From Sneathiella sedimenti (GTDB lineage Bacteria; Pseudomonadota; Alphaproteobacteria; Sneathiellales; Sneathiellaceae), in contig NZ_JAFLNC010000005.1 of assembly GCF_017313765.1 (NCBI RefSeq), forward strand, positions 372,001 to 436,000: a stretch of 64,000 nucleotides of DNA, read 5' to 3'. The translations under genes and the position numbers were made by a program. Below are positions 18,649 through 28,057 of the stretch, piece after piece; the stretch's first letter is position 1; every line of letters starts with the position of its first letter. Below the pieces are notes generated by a model. The model saw only the letters and a list, made by a program, of their open reading frames with translations. It did not search any database and was not told the DNA's origin.

Positions 18649-19734
18649 TTAATCGTCTGATGCCATCGCGTCCTGTTCGGTTCCGCTATCCGGTCCACCT
18701 TGCAGGATTTCAGAAATAACCCCCGCATTGGCGAGAATTTTCTGCTCTATATCTTTCGCGATCTCGGGGTTCTCCTTCAGGAAGGCTTTCGCCTGTTCCC
18801 GCCCCTGACCAATACGCTGGCTGTCGTAGGAGTACCAGGAGCCGGATTTTTCAACAATCTCCGCCTTCACGCCAAGGTCAAGAATTTCCCCGGTCTTTGA
18901 TATCCCTTCGCCATACATGATATCGAATTCAATTACCTTGAAGGGCGGTGCCACCTTGTTCTTGACGACCTTGACGCGGGTCTGGTTCCCAACAATCTCG
19001 TCCTTCGCTTTGATCTGGCCGATACGGCGAATATCAAGCCGCACGGAGGCATAGAATTTCAGCGCATTGCCACCGCTGGTCGTTTCCGGACTGCCGAACA
19101 TCACACCGATTTTCATCCGGATCTGATTGATGAAAATCACCATGCAATTAGAGCGTGAAATGGATCCGGTCAGCTTGCGCAGGGCCTGGCTCATCAGCCG
19201 TGCCTGAAGCCCGACATGGGTATCGCCCATCTCCCCTTCCAGTTCGGCCTGGGGAACAAGGGCGGCCACACTGTCAACCACCAGTACATCAATTGCGCCG
19301 GAGCGTACCAGCGTATCGGTAATCTCGAGCGACTGCTCGCCCGTATCCGGTTGGGAAATCAATAGCTCATCGATATTCACCCCGAGCTTGCGGGCATATA
19401 CCGGGTCCAGCGCATGCTCCACATCGATAAAGGCGCAGGTGCCGCCCTGTTTCTGCGCCTCGGCGACCACATGCAGGGCCAGTGTCGTTTTACCGGAGCT
19501 TTCCGGGCCATAAATCTCGATCACCCGGCCTTTGGGCAGCCCTCCAATGCCAAGACCGATATCCAAGCCAAGCGATCCCGTGGGGATCGCGGCAACGTCC
19601 AGGGCCTCCTGCTGGCCAAGGCGCATCACCGACCCCTTACCAAAGGCCCGATCGATCTGGCTCAGAGCCGCTTCCAACGCTTTTTTCTTATCCATACCAC
19701 CTGCTTCAACGAGCTTTAAAGCTGTATTTACCAT
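18649..19734 (-). CDS. recA: Recombinase A
   Basis: 361 residues, standard RecA length. Walker [10 protein letters not shown] near residue 75, then the [12 protein letters not shown] region, the [10 protein letters not shown] strand, the loop [10 protein letters not shown] and the [14 protein letters not shown] motif. The C-terminus is acidic (MASDD). It drives homologous recombination and LexA self-cleavage. A likely SOS operator sits about 50 bp upstream of the start. Confidence 0.98.
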   Translation of the reverse strand: MVNTALKLVEAGGMDKKKALEAALSQIDRAFGKGSVMRLGQQEALDVAAIPTGSLGLDIGLGIGGLPKGRVIEIYGPESSGKTTLALHVVAEAQKQGGTCAFIDVEHALDPVYARKLGVNIDELLISQPDTGEQSLEITDTLVRSGAIDVLVVDSVAALVPQAELEGEMGDTHVGLQARLMSQALRKLTGSISRSNCMVIFINQIRMKIGVMFGSPETTSGGNALKFYASVRLDIRRIGQIKAKDEIVGNQTRVKVVKNKVAPPFKVIEFDIMYGEGISKTGEILDLGVKAEIVEKSGSWYSYDSQRIGQGREQAKAFLKENPEIAKDIEQKILANAGVISEILQGGPDSGTEQDAMASDD

Positions 19735-20134
19735 CGATCTCCCCTTATTTCATAGGTCCGTCCCGGATGCAACTGTCATCAGTTGTACATGTTTTGTTCT
19801 TATTTGCAAGAAAATTTTATCGCTTTGTAAACACTGGATTATTCCTGCCGCGTTTTTAGTTTGTTCTCGATTTTCCATGATGGAATGAAAATATCATTAT
19901 AACGGCCATAATCCGGCGAAACGGAATCAGCGTTTCTGCGACATCGCGCCTGCCGAGGGCGCATCAATTTTTTGGGGACCGCGCCATCGCATGCCGGCAA
20001 TCTCGGCGTGACCGGTCAAAGAAACAACCTCGCGCCATCCGCCCTATCCTCATTAGCGTTGACGCATTTCGATGGATAGTATTTCCCAGATGATAGCGGG
20101 CCGGCTGACACCTGACGTCACTAGCTCATTGAAT
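19735..20134. other. Intergenic region between recA start and cckA end
   Basis: 400 bp without a supportable gene. It holds the candidate LexA box, an AT-rich recA promoter zone at about 19795-19910, and a short perfect palindrome TGACCGGTCA at 20009-20018 of unknown role. No convincing hairpin with a T-run is visible for cckA termination. Confidence 0.5.
19785..19799. promoter_or_regulatory. Candidate LexA (SOS) box upstream of recA
   Basis: GTAC-N7-GTTC, one base off the GTTC-N7-GTTC alphaproteobacterial LexA box read on this strand (GAAC-N7-GAAC on the other). It lies 51 bp before the recA start, where a repressor should bind. Confidence 0.5.
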
Positions 20135-22636
20135 TCAGTCGTTTTCACGAACCAGGACTTCCTTTACCTTGGTGGCAATCTCTTTCAGCGAGAAAGGCTT
20201 GGGCAGGAAGTCAATCTTGCTGACATCGAAGTCGAGATCTTTACGGAACGCATCTTCCGCATAGCCTGAGATAAAAATGACTTTAAGATCCGGCGTCTCG
20301 CTGAGGATGTTCTTCACCAGAGTCGGTCCGTCCATCACCGGCATGACAACATCGGTTATCAACAGATCAATCGTGCCCTCATGGTCATGCACGACCTCAA
20401 GCGCTGTCTCGCCGCAGTCGGCCTGCAGGACCGTATAACCCTTATTCTCCAGGGCCCGTGCCGCGAACAACCGGACCGGGTCCTCATCCTCCACCAACAG
20501 GATCGTTCCCTTTCCGGTCAGGTCCCGATGGGTCGGTTTCTCCAGCATATCCGATGCATCGGCTTTCTTGAGGTCCTCCAGGTAACGCGGCAGGAAAATG
20601 CTGAAGGTGGTGCCGCGATCTTCATTATTTTCGGTAAAGATGAAACCACCGGTCTGCTTGATAATACCATAAACCGTACTGAGGCCGAGGCCGGTGCCCT
20701 CCCCGACCTTCTTCGTTGTAAAGAAGGGATCGAATATTTTCTCGATAACATGGTCGGGAATGCCGGTACCCGTGTCTGAGACCTTGACAAGGATGTAGTC
20801 GCCGGGCGGGATCAGGTCATTAAAGTCCCGTTGTCCGGGCGCAATGGTGAGGTTTTGGGTCTCAAAGGTGAGAAGACCGTCACCAGACATGGCATCCCGC
20901 GCATTTACCGCCAGGTTCATGATCACCTGTTCGAATTGCCCACGGTCCACCTTGACCAGCCAGAGATCGCGGGCATGACTGATCTTGAGCTGTATTGCCT
21001 CACCAATCAGCCGCCTGAGCAGGTTGGAGAGTTCCGCCAGAACATCCGTAAGGTCCGTTACCTCGGGCCGCAGGGTTTGCTGACGTGAGAACGCCAGGAG
21101 CTGCCGGACGAGGCCAGCCGCCCGGTTAGCATTCTGTTTGATCTGGTTGATGTCGGAATAGGATGGATCGCCCACCTGATGGCGCAGCAGTAGCAGGTCG
21201 CAAAAGCCGATCATCGCGGTCAGGAGATTGTTGAAGTCATGGGCGATACCGCCCGCCAGCTGACCGACGGCCTGCATTTTCTGGCTTTGCGCAAACTGAA
21301 CCTCGAGGCTTCTCTGAACGGAAGTATCAATTACATGGACAAGAAGACGTCCTGAGTTCGAATCCTCTCCGGCCAAGGCATTAATATAAAAGTTGGCGGC
21401 CCGCTCCGTCGCACCGACAAGCTTTACTTCCGCCGATGGCGCAGCCGCTTTACTCGCCACTGCCTCAACCAGCTTTTCCTGCAGCGTCGCCCGATCCGCC
21501 TCTTCCACCAGTTCAGTGACATGGCTGCCGACGGCCTTGTTGATCACGGTGCCGGTCAGCGCCCGGAAGGCAGGATTGGATTCAATCACGACACCATTCG
21601 CGTCGAGCAGCAGAATACCGATTGGCGCAGCCTCGAAGAACCGGCGGAAATGCAGTTCGGCATTCGCGACCCGTTCCCGCCACTCCTGTTCCTGCAGCAA
21701 CTCCCGCACTACCGAGCGAGAGCCCATCAACTCGCTATTTTCACCTCGTATGACTGTCTGGGTCACATGAACCGGTAACAGGGTCCCGTCACGGCGGCGC
21801 AACGTGATCTTGCCCTCATAAAGCGGCCCGTCAGCGGAGAAAATCTCCATCAGGTCGAGCTGGTCCTCATTCGACTTGACGACAAGGTTGGAGAAGGCGA
21901 AGTTTCCGTCGCTCAGCTCTTTCTGCTGATACCCCAACCAGTCGGCAAATATCCTGTTTGCAAACTGAATCTTGCCGTCCCCCCCGAGGGAGTAGAACCC
22001 CACCGGCGCATTGTTGAAATATTCGGAAAGTTTTTCACGGGCAACCCGCTCCTCTTCTTCCAGCCGATGCTGGCGCGTCGTCTCGGTCACGTACCAGACA
22101 ATGTTATCGGGCATGACGTCTATGGCATGGGCAAGGATAGAGAGCCACCGCCCGGTTTTTGTCTCGATATCAATTCGGCCACCCGTCGTACCATCATAGA
22201 CGGCTGCTTTCAGGAGCCGGTCAATCTCCGCCCGCACCTCGCTATCGTCAGCAAAATAATCACTGAGCGTTTGCCCCGCGTCGTTCGCCGGCAGTTCAAG
22301 AAGGTTGCAATAGGCGTCATTGGCATAGACAAACCGTCCGTCCTTTGTCGTCAGCAATCGCCCTTCCGGACTGGAGGAAACCACGTCAGAGAGGAGGTCG
22401 AGGTTCCCGGTTGCGGCCTGACGCAACCCGTGGAAAATGAGGTACCACAGGCCAAGTCCCATTGCGGCCACGACCATGGCGCTCAGGATAATAATATTGA
22501 TCAGCCCGAGTTCCCGTCCAAGCAGGGCGGAGATGACGATAAGAGCGGCGACCAGGAAAAAGGCGGCCGCCAGCTGGCGGGCGTCTACACCCATGAAAAA
22601 CTTCGGATTTCGCCGTCTACTCCGCTTTCGCACCAT
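20135..22636 (-). CDS. cckA: Hybrid sensor histidine kinase CckA
   Basis: 833 residues. Two N-terminal TM helices (about residues 20-68), PAS domains between about 80 and 440, a HisKA domain with [15 protein letters not shown] (the phospho-accepting His), a HATPase domain ([31 protein letters not shown]) and a C-terminal receiver with [10 protein letters not shown]. This order, and the sequence [19 protein letters not shown], match CckA, which phosphorylates ChpT and in turn CtrA and CpdR in the alphaproteobacterial cell-cycle pathway. The gene is 9 nt downstream of flhB, so it ends the flagellar operon. CtrA-type boxes occur in front of nearby flagellar genes. Confidence 0.92.
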   Translation of the reverse strand: MVRKRSRRRNPKFFMGVDARQLAAAFFLVAALIVISALLGRELGLINIIILSAMVVAAMGLGLWYLIFHGLRQAATGNLDLLSDVVSSSPEGRLLTTKDGRFVYANDAYCNLLELPANDAGQTLSDYFADDSEVRAEIDRLLKAAVYDGTTGGRIDIETKTGRWLSILAHAIDVMPDNIVWYVTETTRQHRLEEEERVAREKLSEYFNNAPVGFYSLGGDGKIQFANRIFADWLGYQQKELSDGNFAFSNLVVKSNEDQLDLMEIFSADGPLYEGKITLRRRDGTLLPVHVTQTVIRGENSELMGSRSVVRELLQEQEWRERVANAELHFRRFFEAAPIGILLLDANGVVIESNPAFRALTGTVINKAVGSHVTELVEEADRATLQEKLVEAVASKAAAPSAEVKLVGATERAANFYINALAGEDSNSGRLLVHVIDTSVQRSLEVQFAQSQKMQAVGQLAGGIAHDFNNLLTAMIGFCDLLLLRHQVGDPSYSDINQIKQNANRAAGLVRQLLAFSRQQTLRPEVTDLTDVLAELSNLLRRLIGEAIQLKISHARDLWLVKVDRGQFEQVIMNLAVNARDAMSGDGLLTFETQNLTIAPGQRDFNDLIPPGDYILVKVSDTGTGIPDHVIEKIFDPFFTTKKVGEGTGLGLSTVYGIIKQTGGFIFTENNEDRGTTFSIFLPRYLEDLKKADASDMLEKPTHRDLTGKGTILLVEDEDPVRLFAARALENKGYTVLQADCGETALEVVHDHEGTIDLLITDVVMPVMDGPTLVKNILSETPDLKVIFISGYAEDAFRKDLDFDVSKIDFLPKPFSLKEIATKVKEVLVREND

Positions 22637-22645
22637 CTGGACCTG

Positions 22646-23722
22646 CTAGTTCTTCTTTTTCATTTTATTGAGCCGCATGACGTAGCCGATGATCTCGGCA
22701 ACCGCCTTGAAATGCTCATAGGGGATTTCATCATCCAGATCGCATGCTTTATGCAGAGCCCGCGCAAGCGGCGGGTTTTCGACGATCGGAATGTCATTCT
22801 CAGTCGCGAGTTCCCGGATTTTCGCTGCGATATTGTCCATTCCCTTGGCAACGACCACCGGCGCGCGCTCTTCCTCGGGCTTATATTGCAAGGCAACGGC
22901 GAAATGCGTCGGGTTCGTAATCACAACATCCGCCTCCGGCACCGACTGCATCATGCGCTGGCGGGATCGTTCTGCCCGCAAGGCCCGAAGACGGGCACGG
23001 ATCATCGGGTCGCCTTCAGTCTGCTTGTATTCATCCTTGATCTCCTGCTTGGTCATGCGGAGTTCTTTATGATGATTGTAGCGCTGATACATGAAATCGA
23101 GCCCGGCGATGACGCTCATCACCGCAACCACACCGGCGAGCAATAGCAACGCCTGATCCTGTATCAGCTCAAGCACCTGCGGCACATCATAGGAGACAAC
23201 GACCGGGAGTTGATCCATGGACGGCAGCACGAACAGAATGGCAATCGATCCGACAAGGGTGATCTTGAACAGCCCCTTTAGAAACTCAACGATTGATTTC
23301 AGGGAAAATAGGCGTTTGGCTCCCTTCAGAAGGGATAGTTTCTCCAGTTTCGGCTTGATCCGCTCCGTTGAGAAGACAGGCCGGTGCTGCACCAGGTTTC
23401 CGAGCAAGCCAGCGATCATCAGGGTCCCAAGCGCAGGAGCCACGACCCAGACAACGGCCCAGCCAAGATCGCCGAACACAAGGCCGAGATGAAAACGGTC
23501 TGTCGCGATCGCATGGGGCTGTTCGATAAATTTCAGGAGATCATAAGTCAGGCCATTGCCGAGTCCGGCGATAAAAATCATAACGACCAGTGTAATCCCG
23601 ATGGTCATGAACCAGTGGCTTACCTCCTGCGACTTCGGCACCTGCCCTTTCTTGAAGGCATCTTCAAGTTTCTTCGCGGTCGGCTCTTCGGTTTTTTGGG
23701 CATCATCTGTATCGTCAGCCAC
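22646..23722 (-). CDS. flhB: Flagellar export apparatus protein FlhB
   Basis: 358 residues with four TM helices and a cytoplasmic C-terminal domain containing the self-cleavage site NPTHFAVAL at about residue 270. FlhB switches export from rod/hook to filament substrates. N-terminal EEPTAKKLEDAFKKGQVPKS is the standard FlhB start. It lies between fliR (6-nt spacing) and cckA in the same transcript. Confidence 0.96.
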   Translation of the reverse strand: MADDTDDAQKTEEPTAKKLEDAFKKGQVPKSQEVSHWFMTIGITLVVMIFIAGLGNGLTYDLLKFIEQPHAIATDRFHLGLVFGDLGWAVVWVVAPALGTLMIAGLLGNLVQHRPVFSTERIKPKLEKLSLLKGAKRLFSLKSIVEFLKGLFKITLVGSIAILFVLPSMDQLPVVVSYDVPQVLELIQDQALLLLAGVVAVMSVIAGLDFMYQRYNHHKELRMTKQEIKDEYKQTEGDPMIRARLRALRAERSRQRMMQSVPEADVVITNPTHFAVALQYKPEEERAPVVVAKGMDNIAAKIRELATENDIPIVENPPLARALHKACDLDDEIPYEHFKAVAEIIGYVMRLNKMKKKN

Positions 23723-23728
23723 CTGCCC

Positions 23729-24490
23729 TTACTCCCCGAGAAAGCGGATCAGCGCTTCCTCGTAATAACTGATAAACCACATCATACTGGCGCCAATTGT
23801 AATCGCCAGAATGGCAAAGGAAAGGATAATTTGCAGCGGCATTGCGACGAAGAAGATCTGCACCTGCGGCATCAGGCGGTTGATGAGGCCGATCCCCATA
23901 TAAAATGTGATCCCGAATACCAGGAACGGCGCGGACATCTGGAACCCGAGCAGGAAGGATTGCTGAACGAAATCCGTGATTAACATGCTGATACTACCGA
24001 AATCCGGTACCTGGGCGACTGGAAAAAGACGATAAGTCGCAAAGGTTCCCTCGATAAACAGATGATGCATATCGGTCACGAAAATCATCGTCAGCCCCAT
24101 CAGGGTCATGAAGGTACTTGTAATCGCGCCCTGAGTCATCTGCGCCGGGTCAAAGAACTGTGCGGCCGCAAGGCCTGATTGCTGGGCGATGATCGTTCCA
24201 GCAATATGCAGGCTGCTGAGCAGGAGCCGGAGAACGCCGCCCATTACAAGCCCGATTACCATCTCGCCAACGATCAGTAGCAATAGCTCGATGGGTGTCG
24301 AGGGTTCCGGCGGCAGCTGACCGGCGGCAAAGGGCATGACGATAAAGCTGACGCCGAGCGCAATCGACAGCCGTACGCGAGGCGGAATAAACGCCTCCCC
24401 AAAGCCGGGCACCACCATAAAGGCTGCCCCAATACGGATAAACACCAATAGAAAGGCAAAGATATTAACGCTGAGAAACTCGTCCAGCAT
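23729..24490 (-). CDS. fliR: Flagellar export protein FliR
   Basis: 253 residues, about six hydrophobic helices, with the PGFGEAFIPPRVRLSIALG and QQSGLAAAQFFDP motifs of FliR. It joins FliP and FliQ in the export gate in the flagellar basal body. Sits in the order fliQ-fliR-flhB. Confidence 0.96.
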   Translation of the reverse strand: MLDEFLSVNIFAFLLVFIRIGAAFMVVPGFGEAFIPPRVRLSIALGVSFIVMPFAAGQLPPEPSTPIELLLLIVGEMVIGLVMGGVLRLLLSSLHIAGTIIAQQSGLAAAQFFDPAQMTQGAITSTFMTLMGLTMIFVTDMHHLFIEGTFATYRLFPVAQVPDFGSISMLITDFVQQSFLLGFQMSAPFLVFGITFYMGIGLINRLMPQVQIFFVAMPLQIILSFAILAITIGASMMWFISYYEEALIRFLGE

Positions 24491-24507
24491 CTATCTTTCC
24501 CCGGCGA

Positions 24508-24771
24508 TCATACGCCTGAAATACGCTGGGCTATTTGTTCCATCAGCCCGATCATCGAGGAGATCATGAACGGCATGAAAATGATCAGGGACAGAAAGAT
24601 CGCCAGGATCTTCGGGACGAATACCAGCGTCATTTCCTGAACCTGGGTCAACGCTTGTATGAGGGCGATCACGAGGCCAACCCCCAAGGCAACCAGCATG
24701 ACTGGCGCGGCGACAGCGAGCAGGACCCAGATCGCCTCGCGGACTACGTCAACGACATCGGTTGGGGTCAT
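24508..24771 (-). CDS. fliQ: Flagellar export protein FliQ
   Basis: 87 residues, two TM helices, with the FliQ pattern LVIALIQALTQVQEMTLVFVPKI. A small subunit of the export gate. The ATG follows the fliE stop by about 40 bp in the operon. Confidence 0.95.
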   Translation of the reverse strand: MTPTDVVDVVREAIWVLLAVAAPVMLVALGVGLVIALIQALTQVQEMTLVFVPKILAIFLSLIIFMPFMISSMIGLMEQIAQRISGV

Positions 24772-24809
24772 GTTGCATCAATCCTTAAGCTGTAAGTAAC
24801 CGTTACAGC

Positions 24810-25130
24810 CTAGATTGGCATTTTTATGATGTCTTGATAAGCCTGAATTACACGATCGCGTACGGCAACCACCGTTTCAAGGGTTGCCTCTGCGTTACTG
24901 ACCGCCGTCACGATATCAGCGAGGCCGGTATTGCCGGTGATTGCCTCCAGGCTGATCTGCTCCGCGTTGACGCCGGTTTCAATGGCATCGGTTCCGGCGT
25001 GGGACAGCATCTCCGCAAAGCTCGGCCCGTCGACGGCTTCCTGGGATACCGCTTCAGGCTTGGCACCCAGACTGTTGTTAATTGCTTTTGAATAGGCTTG
25101 TGTTGCCGCTAAGGCGCTTGTATCAGCCAT
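24810..25130 (-). CDS. fliE: Flagellar hook-basal body protein FliE
   Basis: 106 residues with the typical FliE C-terminus TAVSNAEATLETVVAVRDRVIQAYQDIIKMPI. It connects the MS ring to the rod. It follows flgC by 20 bp. Confidence 0.95.
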   Translation of the reverse strand: MADTSALAATQAYSKAINNSLGAKPEAVSQEAVDGPSFAEMLSHAGTDAIETGVNAEQISLEAITGNTGLADIVTAVSNAEATLETVVAVRDRVIQAYQDIIKMPI

Positions 25131-25150
25131 CGTCTATTCTCCACTCGTCC

Positions 25151-25561
25151 CTATTGCTTCAGGATGTCCAGCGTCCGCATGATCATCTTCTTGGATGCCT
25201 CGATCACACCCAGGTTGGCCTGATAGGACCGCTGGGTTTCCTTCATATCCATGATTTCGACCAATGAGTTGACATTCGGCATCTTAACGTAGCCATCCGC
25301 GTTGGCGGCGGGGTGGCTTGGATTGAACTTAAGGTCAAAATCTGATTTGTCTTCACCGATACGGCCGACCTTGACCTTGGTGACATTCTCTTCGCGATCG
25401 AGCACATTCCGGAAGGAGATAATTTTCCGCCGATAGGGATCTTCATCAGGCGTCTTGCCCATGCTGTCCTTGTTGGCCAGGTTTTCAGAGATAACCCGCA
25501 TCCGTTTTCCCTGGGCATCCATACCCGAGGCAGAGATGGACATTGTTTTCAAAAGATCCAT
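25151..25561 (-). CDS. flgC: Flagellar proximal rod protein FlgC
   Basis: 136 residues with the rod N-terminal motif MSISASGMDAQGKRMRVISENLANKDS and the C-terminal MPNVNSLVEIMDMKETQRSYQANLGVIEASK motif. Builds the proximal rod in the periplasm. Second gene of the operon, after flgB. Confidence 0.96.
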   Translation of the reverse strand: MDLLKTMSISASGMDAQGKRMRVISENLANKDSMGKTPDEDPYRRKIISFRNVLDREENVTKVKVGRIGEDKSDFDLKFNPSHPAANADGYVKMPNVNSLVEIMDMKETQRSYQANLGVIEASKKMIMRTLDILKQ

Positions 25562-25587
25562 GTTACCGGTTTCCTTTCATGACCCGA

Positions 25588-25989
25588 CTAGCGGCGACCA
25601 AGGGCTGTTTTCAACATCCCCAGATTTTTCCTGTAAAGAGATGTTGTCAATTCATACTGAATTTGCGTTTCCGCGACTTTCATCATCTCTTCTTCGAGAA
25701 GCACAGCGTTTCCGGTGGGCGTTATTTCGCTCACGTCCCGGTTTATCTGCGTCTCATAACTCGTTATTTCGTCGACATAAATATGCTTTTTATTCGTCCT
25801 GTTAATATGCACGCTCTTGTCTTCAGGTGACTCAATCATCTGGCGAAACTCCAGCGGCTTAAGATCCCGCGCGCGGTAGTTCGGCGTATCAGAGTTGGCA
25901 ATATTCTGCGCCAGCACCTTTTGCCGGGCTGTCAGCCATTTCATTTTCTCCGTCAGCGCGGCGAAGAGCGGAATTTTTTCCAAATTCAT
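25588..25989 (-). CDS. flgB: Flagellar proximal rod protein FlgB
   Basis: 133 residues with the FlgB motif RQKVLAQNIANSDTPNYRARDL near the N-terminus. First gene of the flgB-flgC-fliE-fliQ-fliR-flhB-cckA operon. A near-consensus CtrA box lies 55 bp upstream. Confidence 0.95.
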   Translation of the reverse strand: MNLEKIPLFAALTEKMKWLTARQKVLAQNIANSDTPNYRARDLKPLEFRQMIESPEDKSVHINRTNKKHIYVDEITSYETQINRDVSEITPTGNAVLLEEEMMKVAETQIQYELTTSLYRKNLGMLKTALGRR

Positions 25990-26043
25990 ATCGGGATCGC
26001 TTCTGTTCGCGGTTTTTCCTGATCCTACAATAGGCGAGAAACC

Positions 26044-26058
26044 TTAACAGACTGTGAA
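26044..26058. promoter_or_regulatory. Near-consensus CtrA box upstream of flgB
   Basis: TTAA-N7-TGAA, one base from TTAA-N7-TTAA, 55 bp upstream of the flgB start. Supported by perfect boxes in front of two other flagellar genes here. Confidence 0.4.
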
Positions 26059-26085
26059 TTTCGGTAATGTTCTCGAGGGCAGCAC

Positions 26086-26115
26086 AAAAAAAACGCCCCG
26101 AAATCGGGACGTTTT
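26086..26115 (-). terminator. Rho-independent terminator after the DJ-1/PfpI-like gene
   Basis: On the - strand, AAAACGTCCCG and CGGGGCGTTTT pair (one mismatch) and a run of eight T residues follows. Confidence 0.85.
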
Positions 26116-26140
26116 CATCAGTTCAGGTGCCGCAGGATGT

Positions 26141-26710
26141 TTAGGCGGCTTCCCAGGCTTCCGGTTCATAATTCTGGATGCAACCGGCAAATTTCTCAAC
26201 CAGCGTATCGTCAGCGAACTTACCGGTAACCAGCATGTCGTCTACATGGATGTCCGCCTCGACAACCTTCGCGCCTTTTTCCTGAAGGACCTCATTGATC
26301 GCTTCTGTGGAAATCACGCTGCGTTCGCCCAGCAATTCCGCCTCTGCAAGAACTTTCGGCGCCTCTTCAATCAGGGCGACGGGTTTGTTATCTTCCATAA
26401 ACCCGCGCATGAAACGGGCTGTCTGCGGATCGGAGATAAGGCGGTTCACATGGCGTGTGCCGCCAGGAATGATGACCGCATCAAAGTGATGAGACATTGA
26501 GGTTGCAAGATGCGCATTTGCCGGGAAGAAATGTCCCCAGCCATTGCCGTGCCAGCTGTTAACGACGCCTTTTTCCGGCGATACGATTTTAACCTCCGCG
26601 CCGGTCAGCACGAGGGCCTTATGCAGGCTTGTCATATGGGATTCTTCAAAACCGTTGGCTACAAGAATGGCAACAGACTTGCCATTTAACGCATTTTCCA
26701 AGTCACTCAT
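26141..26710 (-). CDS. DJ-1/PfpI-like protein lacking the usual cysteine
   Basis: About 189 residues with the DJ-1/PfpI fold: VAILVANGFEESHMTSLHKALVLTGAEVKIVSP at the start, and DAVIIPGGTRHVNRL in the middle. The nucleophile elbow that normally reads A-x-C-H/G is PVALIEEAPKVL here, so the catalytic Cys is missing. Members with the Cys act as glyoxalases, deglycases or amidases; this one may be non-enzymatic. ATG 26710 is chosen because AAAGGAG lies 10 nt before it; the upstream ATG 26719 overlaps that site. Single gene with its own terminator. Confidence 0.85.
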   Translation of the reverse strand: MSDLENALNGKSVAILVANGFEESHMTSLHKALVLTGAEVKIVSPEKGVVNSWHGNGWGHFFPANAHLATSMSHHFDAVIIPGGTRHVNRLISDPQTARFMRGFMEDNKPVALIEEAPKVLAEAELLGERSVISTEAINEVLQEKGAKVVEADIHVDDMLVTGKFADDTLVEKFAGCIQNYEPEAWEAA

Positions 26711-27070
26711 ATAATCCATACTCCTTTAGTCTGTGGCATCCACCGCGCGTTTTCAATTTCATTGAACGACGGGAGCATTCAATATTACATGGCAATTCTC
26801 TACCGGAATGGCCAACGTGTCATAATGACATTTGTTCAATTTCTTTTGTGCAAATCGGAGCCATCGCTCCTGTCAGTGTCGCTGCACAGTGCCGTTAGCA
26901 ATAAGTAAAGGCGATGTCGCCATTGCCCGGCGAGGCGGAACATAGTCGTTCCCAAACAGAGTTGCAAGAAAGAAGTTACCTCCTGCGGCAATTCCACGCA
27001 CTGGTTAAGTAATATTTAAGCGCATTTGACTATCTTCGGCGACGAAGGTCACTTTCGGCCGGAGATATAG
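26711..27070. other. Divergent intergenic region with operator-like repeats
   Basis: 360 bp between the DJ-1-like gene and the flagellar + strand block. It includes the inverted repeat TTCAAT-TTC-ATTGAA at 26752-26766, about 42 bp upstream of the DJ-1-like start, and a perfect CtrA box at 27005-27019. No gene is supportable. Confidence 0.5.
27005..27019. promoter_or_regulatory. Perfect CtrA box upstream of the FlhB-like gene
   Basis: TTAA-GTAATAT-TTAA, an exact TTAA-N7-TTAA match, 51 bp before the ATG at 27071. The CtrA phosphorelay kinase CckA is encoded nearby. Confidence 0.6.
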
Positions 27071-27358
27071 ATGTCACAAAACGAAAATAACGCACCGCAG
27101 AACACCGATGACGCCATCGCTGTTGCCTTGAGTTATGACGAGACTCCGGCATCGCTTGCCAGGGTAACGGCAAGCGGCAGAGGCGAAGTTGCCGAACAAA
27201 TCTTGCAATTGGCGTTCGCTCGTGGTGTAAAGGTGCGCACCGATTCTGATTTGGCGCAAATTTTGTCGGAAATTGAGGTAGATTGCCCAATCCCTCTTGA
27301 GGCTTTCGCCGCAGTTTCGGAAATTCTGTCTTATCTGTACAAGTGTCAGAGTAAATAG
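27071..27358 (+). CDS. FlhB C-terminal-domain-like small protein (FhlB/FlhX type)
   Basis: 95 residues resembling the cytoplasmic C-terminal part of FlhB only: EIDGKVRT-like region (ARGVKVRTDSDLAQILSEIEVDCPIPLEAFAAVSEILSYLY). The part holding the NPTH cleavage site is not present; the residues AVALSYDETPASLARVTASGRGEVAEQIL align with what follows that site. Such proteins can substitute for cleaved FlhB in export switching. First gene of the + strand flagellar block. Confidence 0.8.
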   Translation: MSQNENNAPQNTDDAIAVALSYDETPASLARVTASGRGEVAEQILQLAFARGVKVRTDSDLAQILSEIEVDCPIPLEAFAAVSEILSYLYKCQSK

Positions 27359-27381
27359 TCAGTTTTATTAGCAAGCCTCTA

Positions 27382-27675
27382 ATGGAAAATTTCGCAACGA
27401 TAAATGCCGATATATCCGATTTGATGAATGATATCTCGGATTATCTGGACCAGACACAGCGCGGTATCATGATCGATATGAGTACGCTGCCCGAGAAGAT
27501 TATTCGTATCCAGGGCCGGGTCCAGAACGCGCCGAAAGACGACCGGCAGGAACTGACCAAATTCATGGACCAGGTTATGCAGTCCCTGAATACCCTGTCG
27601 AACGAGATCCAGCTCCGATATGATTCACTCACCCGTGATATTGGCACTCTCGAAAACAACTCCCACAAAGAATAG
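27382..27675 (+). CDS. Helical protein in the flagellar block, function unknown
   Basis: 97 residues, almost entirely predicted helix, with heptad-like spacing of hydrophobic residues (ISDLMNDISDYLDQTQ, QLTKFMDQVMQSLNTLSNEIQLRYDSLTRDIGTLEN-like). No Cys, no TM. Position 23 nt after the FlhB-like gene and before fliO suggests a small cytoplasmic flagellar chaperone (FliT-like size and shape) or regulator. I cannot name the family. Confidence 0.7.
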   Translation: MENFATINADISDLMNDISDYLDQTQRGIMIDMSTLPEKIIRIQGRVQNAPKDDRQELTKFMDQVMQSLNTLSNEIQLRYDSLTRDIGTLENNSHKE

Positions 27676-27754
27676 TTTTCAAATACACCAAGGCCCGCTA
27701 CTGTATGTCCGAAACGCACTATAATGTTGGGACAGATATTTTGATGGCAGGCCA

Positions 27755-28057
27755 ATGGAACCCGTACAATACCTGAAATATATTGTCGGCCTGCTGATTG
27801 TTCTGGGGCTTATTGCGCTCATTGCTCTGCTTGCCCGGCGTTTTGGAATGGTCCCCCGGGTAACGCGAGACCCCTCCGCCCCCAGGCGCCTTTCCATAAC
27901 CGATGTCCTTTCCATCGACGCCAAACGACGACTTGTCCTTATAAAGCGGGACGATCGGGAGCATCTTCTGCTGCTCGGGCCGGAACGGGATGTTGTCGTC
28001 GAGCGGAATATTTCCGTCAATGAAAACACCGAACAGGGCGATGAGAAAAACGCATGA
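27755..28057 (+). CDS. fliO: Flagellar biosynthesis protein FliO
   Basis: 100 residues: one TM helix (YIVGLLIVLGLIALIALLARRF), then the short beta-rich cytoplasmic domain typical of FliO (RRLSITDVLSIDAKRRLVLIKRDDREHLLLLG). It helps FliP assemble. Start of fliP overlaps its stop. Confidence 0.9.
   Translation: MEPVQYLKYIVGLLIVLGLIALIALLARRFGMVPRVTRDPSAPRRLSITDVLSIDAKRRLVLIKRDDREHLLLLGPERDVVVERNISVNENTEQGDEKNA

Noticed and set aside
22067-23146. Long + strand ORF (359 codons) opposite cckA and flhB
   Set aside because: It runs antisense to two well-supported genes, has no recognisable domain, and is rich in His, Arg and Gln, as expected for a codon-bias shadow.
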